The position numbers and the translations under genes are program-made. This document shows, in pieces, positions 1 through 10,186 of a stretch of 64,000 bases of DNA. Position 1 is the stretch's first letter; each line of letters begins with the position of its first letter. The notes beneath the pieces were generated by a model, which made no database searches, was not told the origin of the DNA, and worked only from the letters and a program-made list of their open reading frames with translations. Source of the DNA: Gongronella butleri (taxonomy: Eukaryota > Mucoromycota > Mucoromycetes > Mucorales > Cunninghamellaceae); NCBI GenBank assembly GCA_025201375.1, contig JAIWZP010000064.1:80385-144384 (forward strand), in the 5' to 3' direction.

Positions 1-1625
1 CGTCCGCCAGCCCCAGCGTGAAAATCGAGCAGGGCAGCAGCATCGGCCACCTGCAGTCGGACGCGCCCAGCGACGGTCGCCTGCTCAGCGTCCATGGCCC
101 CAAAACGCGTGGTGGCGCGGCAAAGGTATAGAAACACGCCCCCCAAAACAAAAGACAAACAGCTCGCTGATCTTGTTTATTTTTGCTGGATCTGCTTGCC
201 CCTCTTTTGGTTCTGTAGATGAAGTTCAAGCCGACGATCCCGGCGCGACGCAACAAAAAGGAGGTGACGGCCTCGGCATTGGATCAAGTGATCAAAAACG
301 AAGGCCATGACCGCCATGGCGGCGACCGAGGCGGTCGTGGCGGTCGTGGACGTGGTCGAGGTGCGCGTGGTGGCCGTGGACGAGGCCGTGGACGCGGTCG
401 TGGTCTCGTTGTCGAGGAAGTCACGGCTTCTGGTATCTTTTCTTTGGGTCCCTCGGCAGCCGGTAAGCATTTTGAGAGAAATTGGGCAAAAGGAAGATCA
501 ATTCTTTGGAATTGAAAGGAATTGATCAAGAAAAAAAAAAAGCTCGATTCCTTGGAATTGAGAGGATTTGAGGGCAAATTAAACGTGATTTGAACGCATC
601 TCATTCTTTTTATCCAATTTTTTTTAGCGTCGCGCTCGCGCAGTGCGATGATGGCGTCGACGGGCGCGTATGCGAACTACGGTGGCGATGTTGATTCTTC
701 GCGATATGACGAGAACGGCGCGGACACGGACATGAGCGTGCTTTTTTCGAGCGTGGCGGACACGACGACGCCCGTTGTCGTGCCACACGTCGCGCGCACT
801 GCCGGCGAATTGGAGCCCTCGGATCTGACACGGTCTGGTCACAAGATTCCTTGGCTGCGAACAAAAAAGGACAGCAACAGCATGGATGTCGATACCAAGG
901 CCGAAGGTAAAAAAAAAAAAAGAAAAAAGTTGGCTGATTGGATTTCTCACCCTGCGTTTTGGTCGTTTCTAGTGAAATTGGAAGCAATGGAAGATGGCCC
1001 AACATCCGATGCCGGCGCAGACGCCGCTGTTTCTGCGCCTCCACAAGAGCTGTGGGAGATGGACGACGACGCGCCTGCACAAAACATCTTTGGTGTCAAT
1101 GAAAATGTAAAAGCATGATTAACGGCGCCCATGGGATGCTTATTTCGCCTTTTTTCTTTTTCTTTTTTTTGATGGCGATAGAACAAGGTGGTGTCAGTGG
1201 CCGACGACGAATTGCTGCTTTTCCAGCTGCCGAGTGTGGTGCCAAACTTTGAGCGCTCATCCAAGCGCAAGCTCAAGGAGGAGCAAGTGGAGGAAGGTGC
1301 AGACAAGGGCAAGGCGCCCGAGAAATCGCTGCCGACTGCCGCGCAAAAGGCGACACTTGAAGAGCAGATGAGCAAGATGTCACTGGCAGACATGCCAAGC
1401 GGCCGCGTGGGCAAGCTGGTGGTGTTCAAGAGCGGGAAAATCAAGCTCAAGCTCGGCAACATCCTGTTTGATCTCGACACTGGCATGGCGTCGTCGTTTT
1501 TGGAAAATGTCATGGTCGTCGACACCGAGAGCGGCCAAGGAAAAAAGGCCATTGAACTCGGCCATCTCGTCCAAAAGTTCACTTGTGTACCAAATATGAA
1601 TGCCTTGCTGCAGGATCAAGAGTAG
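1..1625 (+). CDS. RPC53: RNA polymerase III subunit C4 (RPC4/RPC53), 5' partial
   Basis: Subunit of nuclear RNA polymerase III that, with its C37 partner, acts in initiation and termination on tRNA and 5S genes. Five exons are visible: <3-125, 219-462, 628-906, 973-1106 and 1182-1625, all joining in one frame. The second exon opens with KFKPTIPARR, the characteristic start of the RPC4 family, followed by an RGG/GRG-rich stretch. The last exon carries the conserved C-terminal domain (GRVGKLVVFKSGKIKLKLG, then SFLENV, then ELGHLVQKF and a final LLQDQE), which docks on C37. The protein's beginning lies left of the window. Introns have T-rich ends and standard GT-AG borders. Identification is confident from the C-terminal domain; only the N-terminus is missing. 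Confidence 0.93.
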
Positions 1626-1809
1626 AAACACCCCATACCAAAAGAGTGAAAAAAAAAGAAATAAAATGACGAATCCTTGTGTTTTTATTAATTTGCATGA
1701 TGGCCACGCGCGCGCGCCCTCGTTTCAAACCCCGCCACACTTGGAATTTTTCATGCCAATTCCCTTTTTCTCGCGCCTTTTCTTGTATTTTCCCCTTTTT
1801 TTTCCACGT

Positions 1810-2808
1810 ATGTTCTCGTTTTTTGTTTGTAGTTTGTTTGTTCTCTCAGCGCTCGTGTACTCTTACGCGATCCTGTCGCAGCAGAACCGGCCACTACCCG
1901 TGAAAACCAAAAACACATTGCTTGTGATTGCCCATCCGGACGACGAATGTATGTTCTTTGGCCCCACGCTCACGTCCCTGCAAGCCACGAGCCCAAAGAC
2001 AAAGGTGCACGTCCTGTGCCTGTCTACAGGTACGAACGTTTACCCAATTGGCCCCGTCACGGCTCATTATTTTCCAATTTTATTCGTAGGAAATGCGGAC
2101 GGCTTGGGCAAACAGCGCGAAAAGGAGCTGTCGCGCAGCTGTCAGGTGCTTGGCATTGCGCCGTCGCGTTTGCGCACCGTCGATCACGCGTAAAACCCGA
2201 TGAAATCGCGTGTCTAGGCGCGTCAATGACTCATTTTCGCGTTTTTTTTTTTCAAATAGAGCATTGCAAGACGGGATGACCAATGAGTGGTCACCCGCGG
2301 TGATCGCGCCCATGGTGGCTGCCATGGTGGACAAGAACAAGATCGACACGGTATGGCAATTGCGCGAGTTCATGAGGCAAAAAGATGCGCTCATCATGAT
2401 TTTTTTCGCTTTTTTTAATTTTTTTAATTTTTTTTTTTTTTGCAGATCATCACGTTTGACGACTATGGCGTGTCCGGTCACACGAACCACCGTGCGGCGT
2501 ACCGTGGTGTGCTTGCGTACCAGGAGCAATACGGCGGCGAAGTCGCCGTGTACAAGCTGGTTTCCATCTCTGTGTTGCGTAAATACATTGGCATGCTGGA
2601 CATCCTTATGATGAACTTGCAGGCGCGCTGGCTGCGTCGCCCAGGCGCCGCGTCGTGGACGTCCATCTCGTCTGTGCCGGCCTACTTGCAGACACACATG
2701 GCCATGCGCCAACACCGCACGCAATTGGTCTGGTTCCGATGGCTCTATGTGACCTTTTCGCGCTACATGTTTATCAATGAGCTGGAGCGCGTCCACAATG
2801 AAAAATAA
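1810..2808 (+). CDS. GPI12: PIG-L family GlcNAc-PI de-N-acetylase (GPI12-like)
   Basis: Second enzyme of GPI-anchor synthesis: removes the acetyl group from N-acetylglucosaminyl-phosphatidylinositol on the cytosolic face of the ER. Four exons: 1810-2029, 2090-2189, 2260-2350, 2446-2808, giving about 257 residues, normal for the family. The chosen Met begins a single N-terminal membrane anchor (MFSFFVCSLFVLSALVYS). The metal-binding motif AHPDDECMFF follows at about residue 45, and the second motif TFDDYGVSGHTNH about two thirds in. Upstream in-frame ATGs at 1666 and 1753 would add a less typical leader. An AAATAAATAAATAAA stretch directly follows the stop and may hold the poly(A) signal. Confidence 0.93.
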
Positions 2809-3630
2809 ATAAATAAAAAAGAAAGTGTCGCGTGCCAAGTGCACTCATGACGCGTTTTTTTCTCGTAAACCCCTTGTTTATGCGTGTGAGGTTGCTTGTC
2901 GCCAATGGCGTCGATGCCACAATGGCGTGATTGGCTCTATTAAGGTCACATCAATTGCTTGCTGCTGCACTGGACTTTTTTTTATTGGATATTTGTAAGG
3001 CCAAACCTATTGAATTCGCCAAATCCATGGCAAAATGGGGCGCATATGGGCTCGTTTGAATTGAATGACAGGCAGCGATGGATGATGACGTAGGGAGAGA
3101 GCACGAAAAAAATATCTGTATAGTATGCACTGGGTGCATGGCATTGCGAAATTGCTCTTGCACACCGCAGACCTTGCACAAAAAAAAAAGACAAAACAGC
3201 GCGAATGGACGCGTCAATGGCAGGTTTCTCACTTTTTTTTTTGTGTGCTCTGATGGAGCTTATGAAACGACATGACCAACAAAGGAGCACCAGCGATGAT
3301 CACACCCACGGTGGGCAAAAATGATGGAAAACAATCATTTGAGTTGCAAAAGTGCGAATTCGCGCTCATCATTTCATTATTTGGATCATGTGCTACGAAG
3401 CGGGAAAAGGATGCGCGCCGAAAATAATGGTCCTACAGAACATCCAAGGGCTGTTTTTTCCGTTTTTGGGGTAGCTTTTGGCACCTCCTTTTTTCTTTTT
3501 CCTCTTTTCGCTCTTTCTTCTCTCGCTTTTTCTTTTTCTTTTTTTCTTTTTTTTTTGTTTGGATTCAACCCCCCTCTTCCACTTCTCTCTTTTTCTTTAT
3601 TTCCCAACAACATCGTCGGAAGCACCGAGC
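2809..3630. other. Intergenic region without recognisable gene
   Basis: Spacer between the PIG-L gene and the HMG-box gene. It holds only short open frames and low-complexity T/A runs. The last 150 bases are strongly pyrimidine-rich (TTTTCTTTTTC), which looks like the promoter/5' leader of the HMG-box gene. Nothing else is recognised. Confidence 0.6.
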
Positions 3631-4941
3631 ATGAGTTCATCAAAAGGTAAGGATCGTGTGCTGGAGGGCAATATGGCGGCCATTGACACCCCGAGTCATG
3701 CTTTAGGGGACAAGGCGCTTATCAACAAGTTTGAGCAGCTGAAAAGGCGTGTACACGATATGGAGCAGGTAGGAAAAAAAAAAGAAAAAGAAAAGAAAAA
3801 GACAAAAAAGAACCATTTGCAAGGCAACACGTGCATTTACGCGTTTTTTTTCGCTTTAGGACAACACGGCTATTCAGTCCAAGCTGTCACGAGCGCAGAA
3901 ACAAGTCAAGCGGTTACGCATGGAGCGCATGTAAGCCAATTGGGGCAGTAGAGCTGGCCAATGTGGGGGAAAAAAGGCCATTGACGCCTTGTTTTAGTGT
4001 ACTTCTCGAGCAATTGGACGAGTATTACGCCAACAAGGGCCTCGGCGGCAGCGACAGCGATGATTCGGACGCTTCCATCCAGGCGCTCCTGGTACGATTA
4101 AGCGGAACACGAGAAAAAAAAAAAAGACGCTGACATGACGCTTTTTTTTTATTTGCCCAGTCTGATCCACGCATGAAACGACACGTCCGAGGCAAGAAAC
4201 GCAAGCGCCACGGTGCCGGTAGTCGTGGCGTGGACAAGAAGCGTGCGGGGCGTGCGCAGGACAGCACGCCCGGGCGCAAAAAAAAGGACCCGAATGCGCC
4301 AAAGGGTCCCGGTAACGTATTTTTCTTGTATTGCCGCATGGAGCGGGAGAATTTCAAGGACGAGGCACAAACCGAGAATCTTGGCGAAGTGACGCGCCTG
4401 CTCGGTCAAAAGTGGAAGGCCATGTCTGACCAAGAAAAAAAGGTAAATGCGACTTTTTTGTCGGTAGTGGACCCATTTGACGCTTTTTTTTTGGTTTTTC
4501 ATGCAGAAATACTATGATGTTTATGACAAGGAGCAAGAGGAATACCGCAAGGCCATGAAATCGTATACCGAGGCCGGTGGCGGCGACGCCGGGCGCATCG
4601 CTGTCGAAGAGATGACGCGCAAGGACAAGGAAGAAGAAGAAGGAGATGGCAAAGACAGGCCCATCAAGCTGGAAGACGCCGACATTGACAGGCTGGTGCA
4701 GCAGCAACAACATGATGATGACGATCAAGTCGAGGCTGAGGATGAGGAAGAAGATGAGGATGAGGATGACGAGGACGATCTCGACGAACTGGACGAAGAA
4801 GAAGAAGAAGAAGACGAAGAAGACGACGATGACGAAGATGATGTAGATGATGATGACGACGCAGCCTCCAGCATGTCCATTGACCCGCCATCCGCGCTGT
4901 CTATGGATGCCCCCCTGACCAATGGCTCCTCCATACCATGA
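3631..4941 (+). CDS. HMG-box protein, Nhp10/INO80-subunit-like
   Basis: Likely chromatin protein with one HMG box, 339 residues. Exons: 3631-3768, 3860-3930, 3998-4091, 4161-4442, 4507-4941. The N-terminal region (KFEQLKRRVHDMEQ, then QKQVKRLRMERIVLLEQLDEYY) is a coiled coil of the type found in Nhp10 and INO80E, where it anchors the protein to the INO80 remodeller. A basic linker (KKRKRHGAGSRG) precedes the HMG box, which runs from DPNAPKGPGNVFFLYC to EEYRKAMKSY. The C-terminal about 110 residues form a very acidic tail of D/E runs, like HMGB acidic tails. Assignment to INO80 is inferred from the coiled-coil signature; a generic HMGB-type protein is the alternative. Convergent with the next gene. 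Confidence 0.85.
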
Positions 4942-5110
4942 AATTGCTCCCTGTTGTAGTTGCTTAGAATTTAGATTTCCCCCGCTCATTATCTGCTTTT
5001 TTTTCGTGTTTTCCCATCTTGTTGGTTCCCCCCGTCCATTTTTTCTTTCTTTCTTCTCTTTCTCTTTCTCTCTTTTGCCCCTGTCACATGTGTACATAAA
5101 TAATAGCGTT

Positions 5111-5952
5111 TTATTCACATTCACCGCTGAATTGGATGACACGACGGACGAATTGCGGGGTTGTGATCATGGCATAATGATCGCCGCGGCACGACACGTC
5201 GTCCACGACCACGCGTGTCACGCCCAATTGGACCAATCGGTCGCGCATCGCCAATGTCTGTGCCACATCGACCAATTGGTCGTCTGGGCTGTGAATGAGC
5301 AAGACGGGTACGTTGTCCAGAGTCTGGGGACGCGGCTGCGGCAATTGCGTAGGCGAGGCACCAGCATATTTTTCTTGATCGTTGCCAAATGCCTGGCTGA
5401 TGAAATCCAAATAGTCCGGGAACGTGCGCAACAGCAATGGCAAGTCGTAGATGCCGTCGGCACCCACAATGCCCGCGAGATAAGGGTCTGTGTTGTATTT
5501 TTCGTCCAACAGCAGCATGGTTGCGATGTGCGCACCGGCCGAATGGCCCACCAAGATCATTTTGCTCGGATCATATGCATTGGCGACAGGCGGGGTGGCG
5601 TGCAGGAATTGCAGCGCGGCCGCAATGTCCTCAATGTGCGCGGGATGGTGAACCAATGGCTTGCCCTCTTCCAGCAGACTCAATCTGAAAAAAGGAAAAG
5701 ATTAGCTAAGCATGTGTGCCTTCTTTATTCAGATTTTTGCGATTTGACCCACCGATAGTTGGGCAGAGCCACCGAAAAACCTTGTTCGCAGAGGGCCTGG
5801 CCAAGCTTTGTGTGGTCTTGTTTGTCCTCGGAACGCCAGGCACCGCCATGGAGAAACACGAGCAACGGCCGCCCGGCGCCCTTTTCGTTGGGATAAACGT
5901 CCACGTCGCCATACGTGCCGCCGAGGCCTTGCTTGTAAGTAAAAGTGAGCAT
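5111..5952 (-). CDS. BNA7: Alpha/beta hydrolase, kynurenine formamidase (BNA7/AFMID) type
   Basis: Probably hydrolyses N-formyl-kynurenine to kynurenine in tryptophan breakdown and de novo NAD synthesis. Two exons on the minus strand (5952-5753 and 5684-5111) give 257 residues, the size of yeast Bna7. Visible family marks: oxyanion motif FLHGGAWRSE near residue 40, nucleophile elbow GHSAGAHIA near residue 115, an acid residue in HSPDDQLVD, and a C-terminal histidine in GDHYAM. The intron's donor splits an Arg codon (NYR/LSLL). A related esterase of the same superfamily cannot be ruled out without alignment. The gene is divergent from the kelch gene, with 412 bases between the start codons. 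Confidence 0.82.
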
Positions 5953-6364
5953 ACTTTTTAAAAGGAGAATAGGAGACCAACAAGGGGAGACGGGAGGGGG
6001 GACGACGGAGGAGAGACGGTGAGAAAAAAAGAGCCAAAAAAAAAAAAAAAAGGGTCGCACCAAAAACCGTGATTACGGCTCTTTTTCAGACCCCTTTAAA
6101 TTGCATTTTTGATCTGTTTCTTTCTTTTTCTTTTTTTTTGTTTTTGCTCTCCACACTCTTTTTTCGTTCTTTTTTTACTTTTGACCCACACGCTTCCCCC
6201 CTCCTCCTCCCCCCCCCACGCTCTCGCTCACGCGCCAGCCCGCTGTCTCCTTCCTTTTTTTTTCTTTCTTTCTTTCCTCTCCTCTCCTCGTCGCCTTTTC
6301 TCCCTCTCTTTCTTCATACCCAGCCAATTCCCTCTTTCTCTCTCTTTTTTGTTTTTAAAAAGGT
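5953..6364. promoter_or_regulatory. Divergent promoter region, pyrimidine-rich
   Basis: Shared upstream region of the formamidase-type gene (minus) and the kelch/BTB gene (plus). From about 6100 to 6360 it is almost pure C/T with many TTTCTTT and CTCTCT runs, probably the 5' leader and promoter of the plus-strand gene. No specific factor site is claimed. Confidence 0.4.
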
Positions 6365-8431
6365 ATGCAGTCCCCTATTGCCGATCTGACGACAGAAACG
6401 CGCGCAACCTCGGGCGACATCCCTCCTCCACTTGTGGGTGCGTCCACGACCATTGTCGGCAATAGCATGTATGTATTTGGCGGGCGGCTTGTTGCGTCGC
6501 GGCAAATGACGAATCATTTGTATATTTTGGATCTTTCGACGTTGGTGTGGGAGCGGCACATTGCCCCGCCCGACTCTGACCCTGCGCCATTGCCACGATA
6601 TTTCCATTCGGCCAACATTTATGGCAACAGCATCGTGCTGTTTGGCGGCATGAGCAACGCACGACGCAACTCGGCCACGACGCAGGGCCTGTGCACGCTG
6701 GACGACCTGTGCTTGTTTGACCTCGACACGTTGTGCTGGCGCTATCCGACCGTCACACCAAGCATCTATACCCCGCAAGCGCGGTACGCGCATTTGGCCG
6801 TGTGCTCGCATGACCGCCTGATTGTCATTGGCGGCCAGGACATGCTGAACCAATACATCAATGAGATAAATATCTTTGATCTCAAGCAAATGACGTGGAT
6901 TCAGGGCGGACCCGTCGACCAGCAATATGGCGCGTATCGCTCGGTCGCCTTTTGCCCACTTTCGTCGTCGCAGGGCCAATCGCCGCTGTGGCCGCCGTCG
7001 GACAAGCAGAGCACGGATCTGCCCGTGTGCATCTACTCGAATTACAACTTTGCCGATGTCACGCGCGACTTGCAAAGCTGCCGTCCGCTTCAGGAGCACC
7101 CCGTCAAGTTCACGAACCATTCGGATGACATGAAGGGGTCTCAATTGCCGCCTGGTCTGCGCTTCCCCTCAGGCCACTTGCTGGGCCATCACATGATCAT
7201 GACCGGCACGCTGCTCACGCCCACACACCGCTCGTTCCACCTGTGGGCACTCAATCTCGCGAATCTGGTGTGGGTGCGCGTCGACACGGGCACCATTCTC
7301 GCGCAAGGCTCGTGGAACAGAGGCATCTTGCATCGCGAGCAGCAGAAATTCTACGTCATTGGCAATCGGCACCGCGACCTGCTCGAGGACTACAACCACC
7401 GCCAAATCAATTTTGAGCACGTGGCCATTGTCGATCTCGAGGCATTCGGCATTTACACGCATCCCGATCAGACGTGCGCGCCCATTGCGCAGGAATTGGG
7501 CCTCAGCATGATGAACGAGCCTGGCATGGCCGACATGGAGATGGTGTCCACCGATCAAAAGGCGATCCCCATCAATTCGACCATTTTGGCCCAGCGATGG
7601 CAATATTTTGCACGTTTAATCGAAAATCAATCGATCCACAACAAGCGTCTGCAATTCACAGAGTCGTACACGGTCACGCTCGCGTTTCTGCAATATTTGT
7701 ACACGGACCACCTCATGACGGCGCAGCAGCACCAGCCCACGGTCCTGTCGCGCCTTCTTTTGCTAGCTCACATGTTTGACATGCCACGCCTCATGCAATT
7801 GACCACACACGCACTCCACCAGATCTTGACCATTACCACGGCTCACATGGTGTACGAGACCGCCGCGCTCACGGGCCGCACGGCGTTGCAAATTCGTGCG
7901 CTGCGCGTGATGATCAACACACGCAAGCTCTTGCAACAGCAACAACAACAACAGCAGCAGCAGCAAAATGGTCCGCAGCAGCGCCTCATGAGCCCGAACC
8001 AGTCACTAGCGTCGCCGACATCGACAAACAGCCATGGCGGCACGGGCTCAACGCCGTCGGCGGCAACAAGTGGTATGGTGTACTCGCCAAGCTTCCAAAA
8101 CAGCATTATGATGGACGACAATGCGTCCACGGTCAATGGGTATCCGGCCATGAACATGTCGCCGACCAACACGAACATGCGCCACATGGACGCGCGCCGG
8201 CCCAGCCACGTGCACTCTGTTTCGCCCACGCAATACGACGATCCTGCATCACCGTACCCGTCTTCAATGCAGCACCAACAACATCACTATCACATGCAGC
8301 AGCAGCAGCCGCAGCACCATCATCTGCACGCGCCGTCGGCATCGCTGTCGCCGCACCAACATCACCAAAGCCCCACCATGATGCCATTGTCGCCAACCGT
8401 TGATCGATCTCATGGCAGCTATAGATTCTAG
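6365..8431 (+). CDS. Kelch-repeat/BTB protein, Ral2-like
   Basis: Intronless 688-residue protein. The first 350 residues contain kelch-type blades (SMYVFGGRLVAS, SIVLFGGMSNA, RLIVIGGQDM and the DLDTLCW / DLKQMTW pattern), expected to fold as a beta-propeller. A BTB-like module follows at about 400-520 (IPINSTILAQRWQYF, then FLQYLYTD and LLLLAHMFDMPRL). The C-terminal 170 residues are disordered, with a polyQ run (about 525-535) and Q/H/S/P-rich sequence. The arrangement resembles fission yeast Ral2, a kelch/BTB protein acting with Ras1 in mating and cell shape; that role is inference. A possible poly(A) signal AATAAA lies at 8517. Confidence 0.8.
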   Translation: MQSPIADLTTETRATSGDIPPPLVGASTTIVGNSMYVFGGRLVASRQMTNHLYILDLSTLVWERHIAPPDSDPAPLPRYFHSANIYGNSIVLFGGMSNARRNSATTQGLCTLDDLCLFDLDTLCWRYPTVTPSIYTPQARYAHLAVCSHDRLIVIGGQDMLNQYINEINIFDLKQMTWIQGGPVDQQYGAYRSVAFCPLSSSQGQSPLWPPSDKQSTDLPVCIYSNYNFADVTRDLQSCRPLQEHPVKFTNHSDDMKGSQLPPGLRFPSGHLLGHHMIMTGTLLTPTHRSFHLWALNLANLVWVRVDTGTILAQGSWNRGILHREQQKFYVIGNRHRDLLEDYNHRQINFEHVAIVDLEAFGIYTHPDQTCAPIAQELGLSMMNEPGMADMEMVSTDQKAIPINSTILAQRWQYFARLIENQSIHNKRLQFTESYTVTLAFLQYLYTDHLMTAQQHQPTVLSRLLLLAHMFDMPRLMQLTTHALHQILTITTAHMVYETAALTGRTALQIRALRVMINTRKLLQQQQQQQQQQQNGPQQRLMSPNQSLASPTSTNSHGGTGSTPSAATSGMVYSPSFQNSIMMDDNASTVNGYPAMNMSPTNTNMRHMDARRPSHVHSVSPTQYDDPASPYPSSMQHQQHHYHMQQQQPQHHHLHAPSASLSPHQHHQSPTMMPLSPTVDRSHGSYRF
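7933..7968 (+). repeat. CAA/CAG (polyQ) microsatellite inside kelch/BTB gene
   Basis: A run of CAA and CAG codons encodes about eleven glutamines. Mixed codon use (CAACAACAACAGCAGCAG) suggests selection for the peptide as well as slippage. Confidence 0.9.
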
Positions 8432-10186
8432 GGCACTTGTTTCTTCTCTCGGGCCACCACGCCTGCTTTTGAATCGCGTATTAATGCTAATTTCTATCAC
8501 CGTATCATTACACATCAATAAAACTGGTCGTTTTCGATTTTTTTAATCATTTCTCGTTATTTTGCTACAGGATGGCATGATTTCATGCTGTGTCTTTCAA
8601 ATTCAGGACCCGATGAACAAGATTTGTTGGACGCGCGCATCCGGCGAAAAAAAGGGGGGCGATACGAAAAGATCTTCTCCATTTGTTACAATACAGTATC
8701 ATACTGTACGTAGGTAGCACGCGCGACAGAAGCGCAGCCTGTCTCCACTCATCATATCGGCGTGCAGGACGCCTTCAATGAATCTGTGACCAATGGACGG
8801 TAAAAGTACTTGTGTTTGAACAAATTTGGAGAGATCGCGTTGAAATCCGGGAGACCTGGTGTGCAATGACTCTGAGAAGAAGAACTCGCATTTTCGATTT
8901 TGGTTTGGCAGCAGACATGATGCTGGTTCGACTCTGCCTGCCTGTCCACACAGATTTCACAAATAATGTGAGCTTCCGCAAGGGTGATGAAAAACATTAG
9001 CCGCGAGCATCTACTGTAAGCAAGTACGTACCCAAGAAAATATCATACAGTATCATATACATACAAAAACACGATTTTCATCCGTAATTCCGTATCATTC
9101 ATACTGAACTTTTGAATTTTACACGCAAATACTGTAAGGCCCTTTGTTCGCTCCATTTTCAATCTCAGTGGGCTGAAACCGATGCGTGCTATCATTTCAA
9201 TGCGTGAAGCATCGCGCTGCTACAGTACAACACTGCACAAGCAAAAACGTACATACACATTTATTTGTCATACCTTTTATTATCATAATACTGTATCCCC
9301 AAAGCGCGTTTTTTCAGACTTTGCCGGCCTGCTGTGCCTCCAGAAATTTTTTTTACATCCTGCTTGCCCGCCAATGAAAAACGCACCGCGGCGTACTGTA
9401 AACACTGGCCCAGTGCTGCTTAGGAGTCAGGACGAACCCGCACGATTTTTTTTTGAACTCGAAAATTCCAAAAACCTCAGATTTGTTCTGTTTTGCATTC
9501 ATTTCGCCACCTGCATGGTCGACCCCTCTCAAAAACAGCTGTACAACAGTATTGCGTTCAGCGCAAAATTTGCAACGAAAAAGCTTAAACCCCCAAAGTG
9601 CTACGACCACTTTTTAAAAATTCAGGGGTCACTCAGGGGTCACACTTTTCAAACTCAGAAAATGCCAAATTTGGGAAATTTCGAACTCCGAGTGATCAAT
9701 GCATCCCAAACAGGTAACTCCGACCATTTGCTATTGGCTGACAAAATGACATACTGTACAAGTTGCCCAACGTAAGAAAAAAGCCCAAAGAGTGACGCAT
9801 GAACGGCGATCGCTCGACCGAGAAAAGTGCCTACTTTGCTCAATTTTTTTTTTGCAAAAATTTAAGGTTTGACACTTCCAAATTAAGGTGCGTGGATTGC
9901 ATGATGGAATTTTTTGTACAGTTGTTAAATAATAATATTATATACAGTATGTACAATACTACTACATATTATTACAGTATGTATTATTATGATGATACAG
10001 TATTACAATATTGTGATTTTTTTTATTTTTATGATATTTTTGGAAAGATCAAGGATAGCGCCATTTTCTTCTTCCTCGTCGACCATGGCGCGCTAGCGTG
10101 CGCGGCGGGTGGCAGCACGCTGGCGGGAGTCGGCAGCCTTTTTGTTGTTGGCGTGCGCGGACTACTTTCGCCGACGACGTACTTTT
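8432..10186. other. Gene-free region with TACTGTA-rich repeat remnants
   Basis: No convincing coding sequence. From about 8690 the DNA is littered with TACTGTA/ATACTGTATCAT-type words, and 9302-9745 is a dispersed repeat whose inverted relative sits at 60650-61310. Open frames here lack codon bias and known motifs. The first 90 bases after 8431 are the 3' UTR of the kelch gene. Confidence 0.6.
9302..9745 (+). repeat. Dispersed repeat, copy 1 (inverted relative at 60.65-61.3 kb)
   Basis: Contains GCGCAAAATTTGCAACGAA, then CTACGACCACTTTTTAA, CAGGGGTCAC, CAGAAAATGCCAAATTTGG and GTGATCAATGCATCCCAAAC. The same blocks occur as reverse complement and in consistent order at 60650-60905. A further block (GACTTTGCCGG... 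CCAGAAATTT at 9315-9345) matches 61261-61300. No terminal repeats or coding capacity are seen, so this is probably a decayed transposon. Confidence 0.8.

Noticed and set aside
4725..4934. Minus-strand poly-Ser open frame
   Set aside because: It is the exact antisense of the acidic tail of the HMG-box gene (GAA/GAT codons read as TTC/ATC-shifted serine codons).
5000..5758. Plus-strand open frame of 278 codons (4922-5758)
   Set aside because: It runs antisense through the formamidase-type gene, whose catalytic motifs are intact on the minus strand.
6314..7144. Minus-strand open frame of 276 codons
   Set aside because: Antisense of the kelch region, with Arg/Val-rich composition typical of a shadow frame.
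8922..8934. GGTTCGACTC, a match to the tRNA B box
   Set aside because: No A box at the right distance and no complementary acceptor stem; the surrounding sequence cannot form a cloverleaf.
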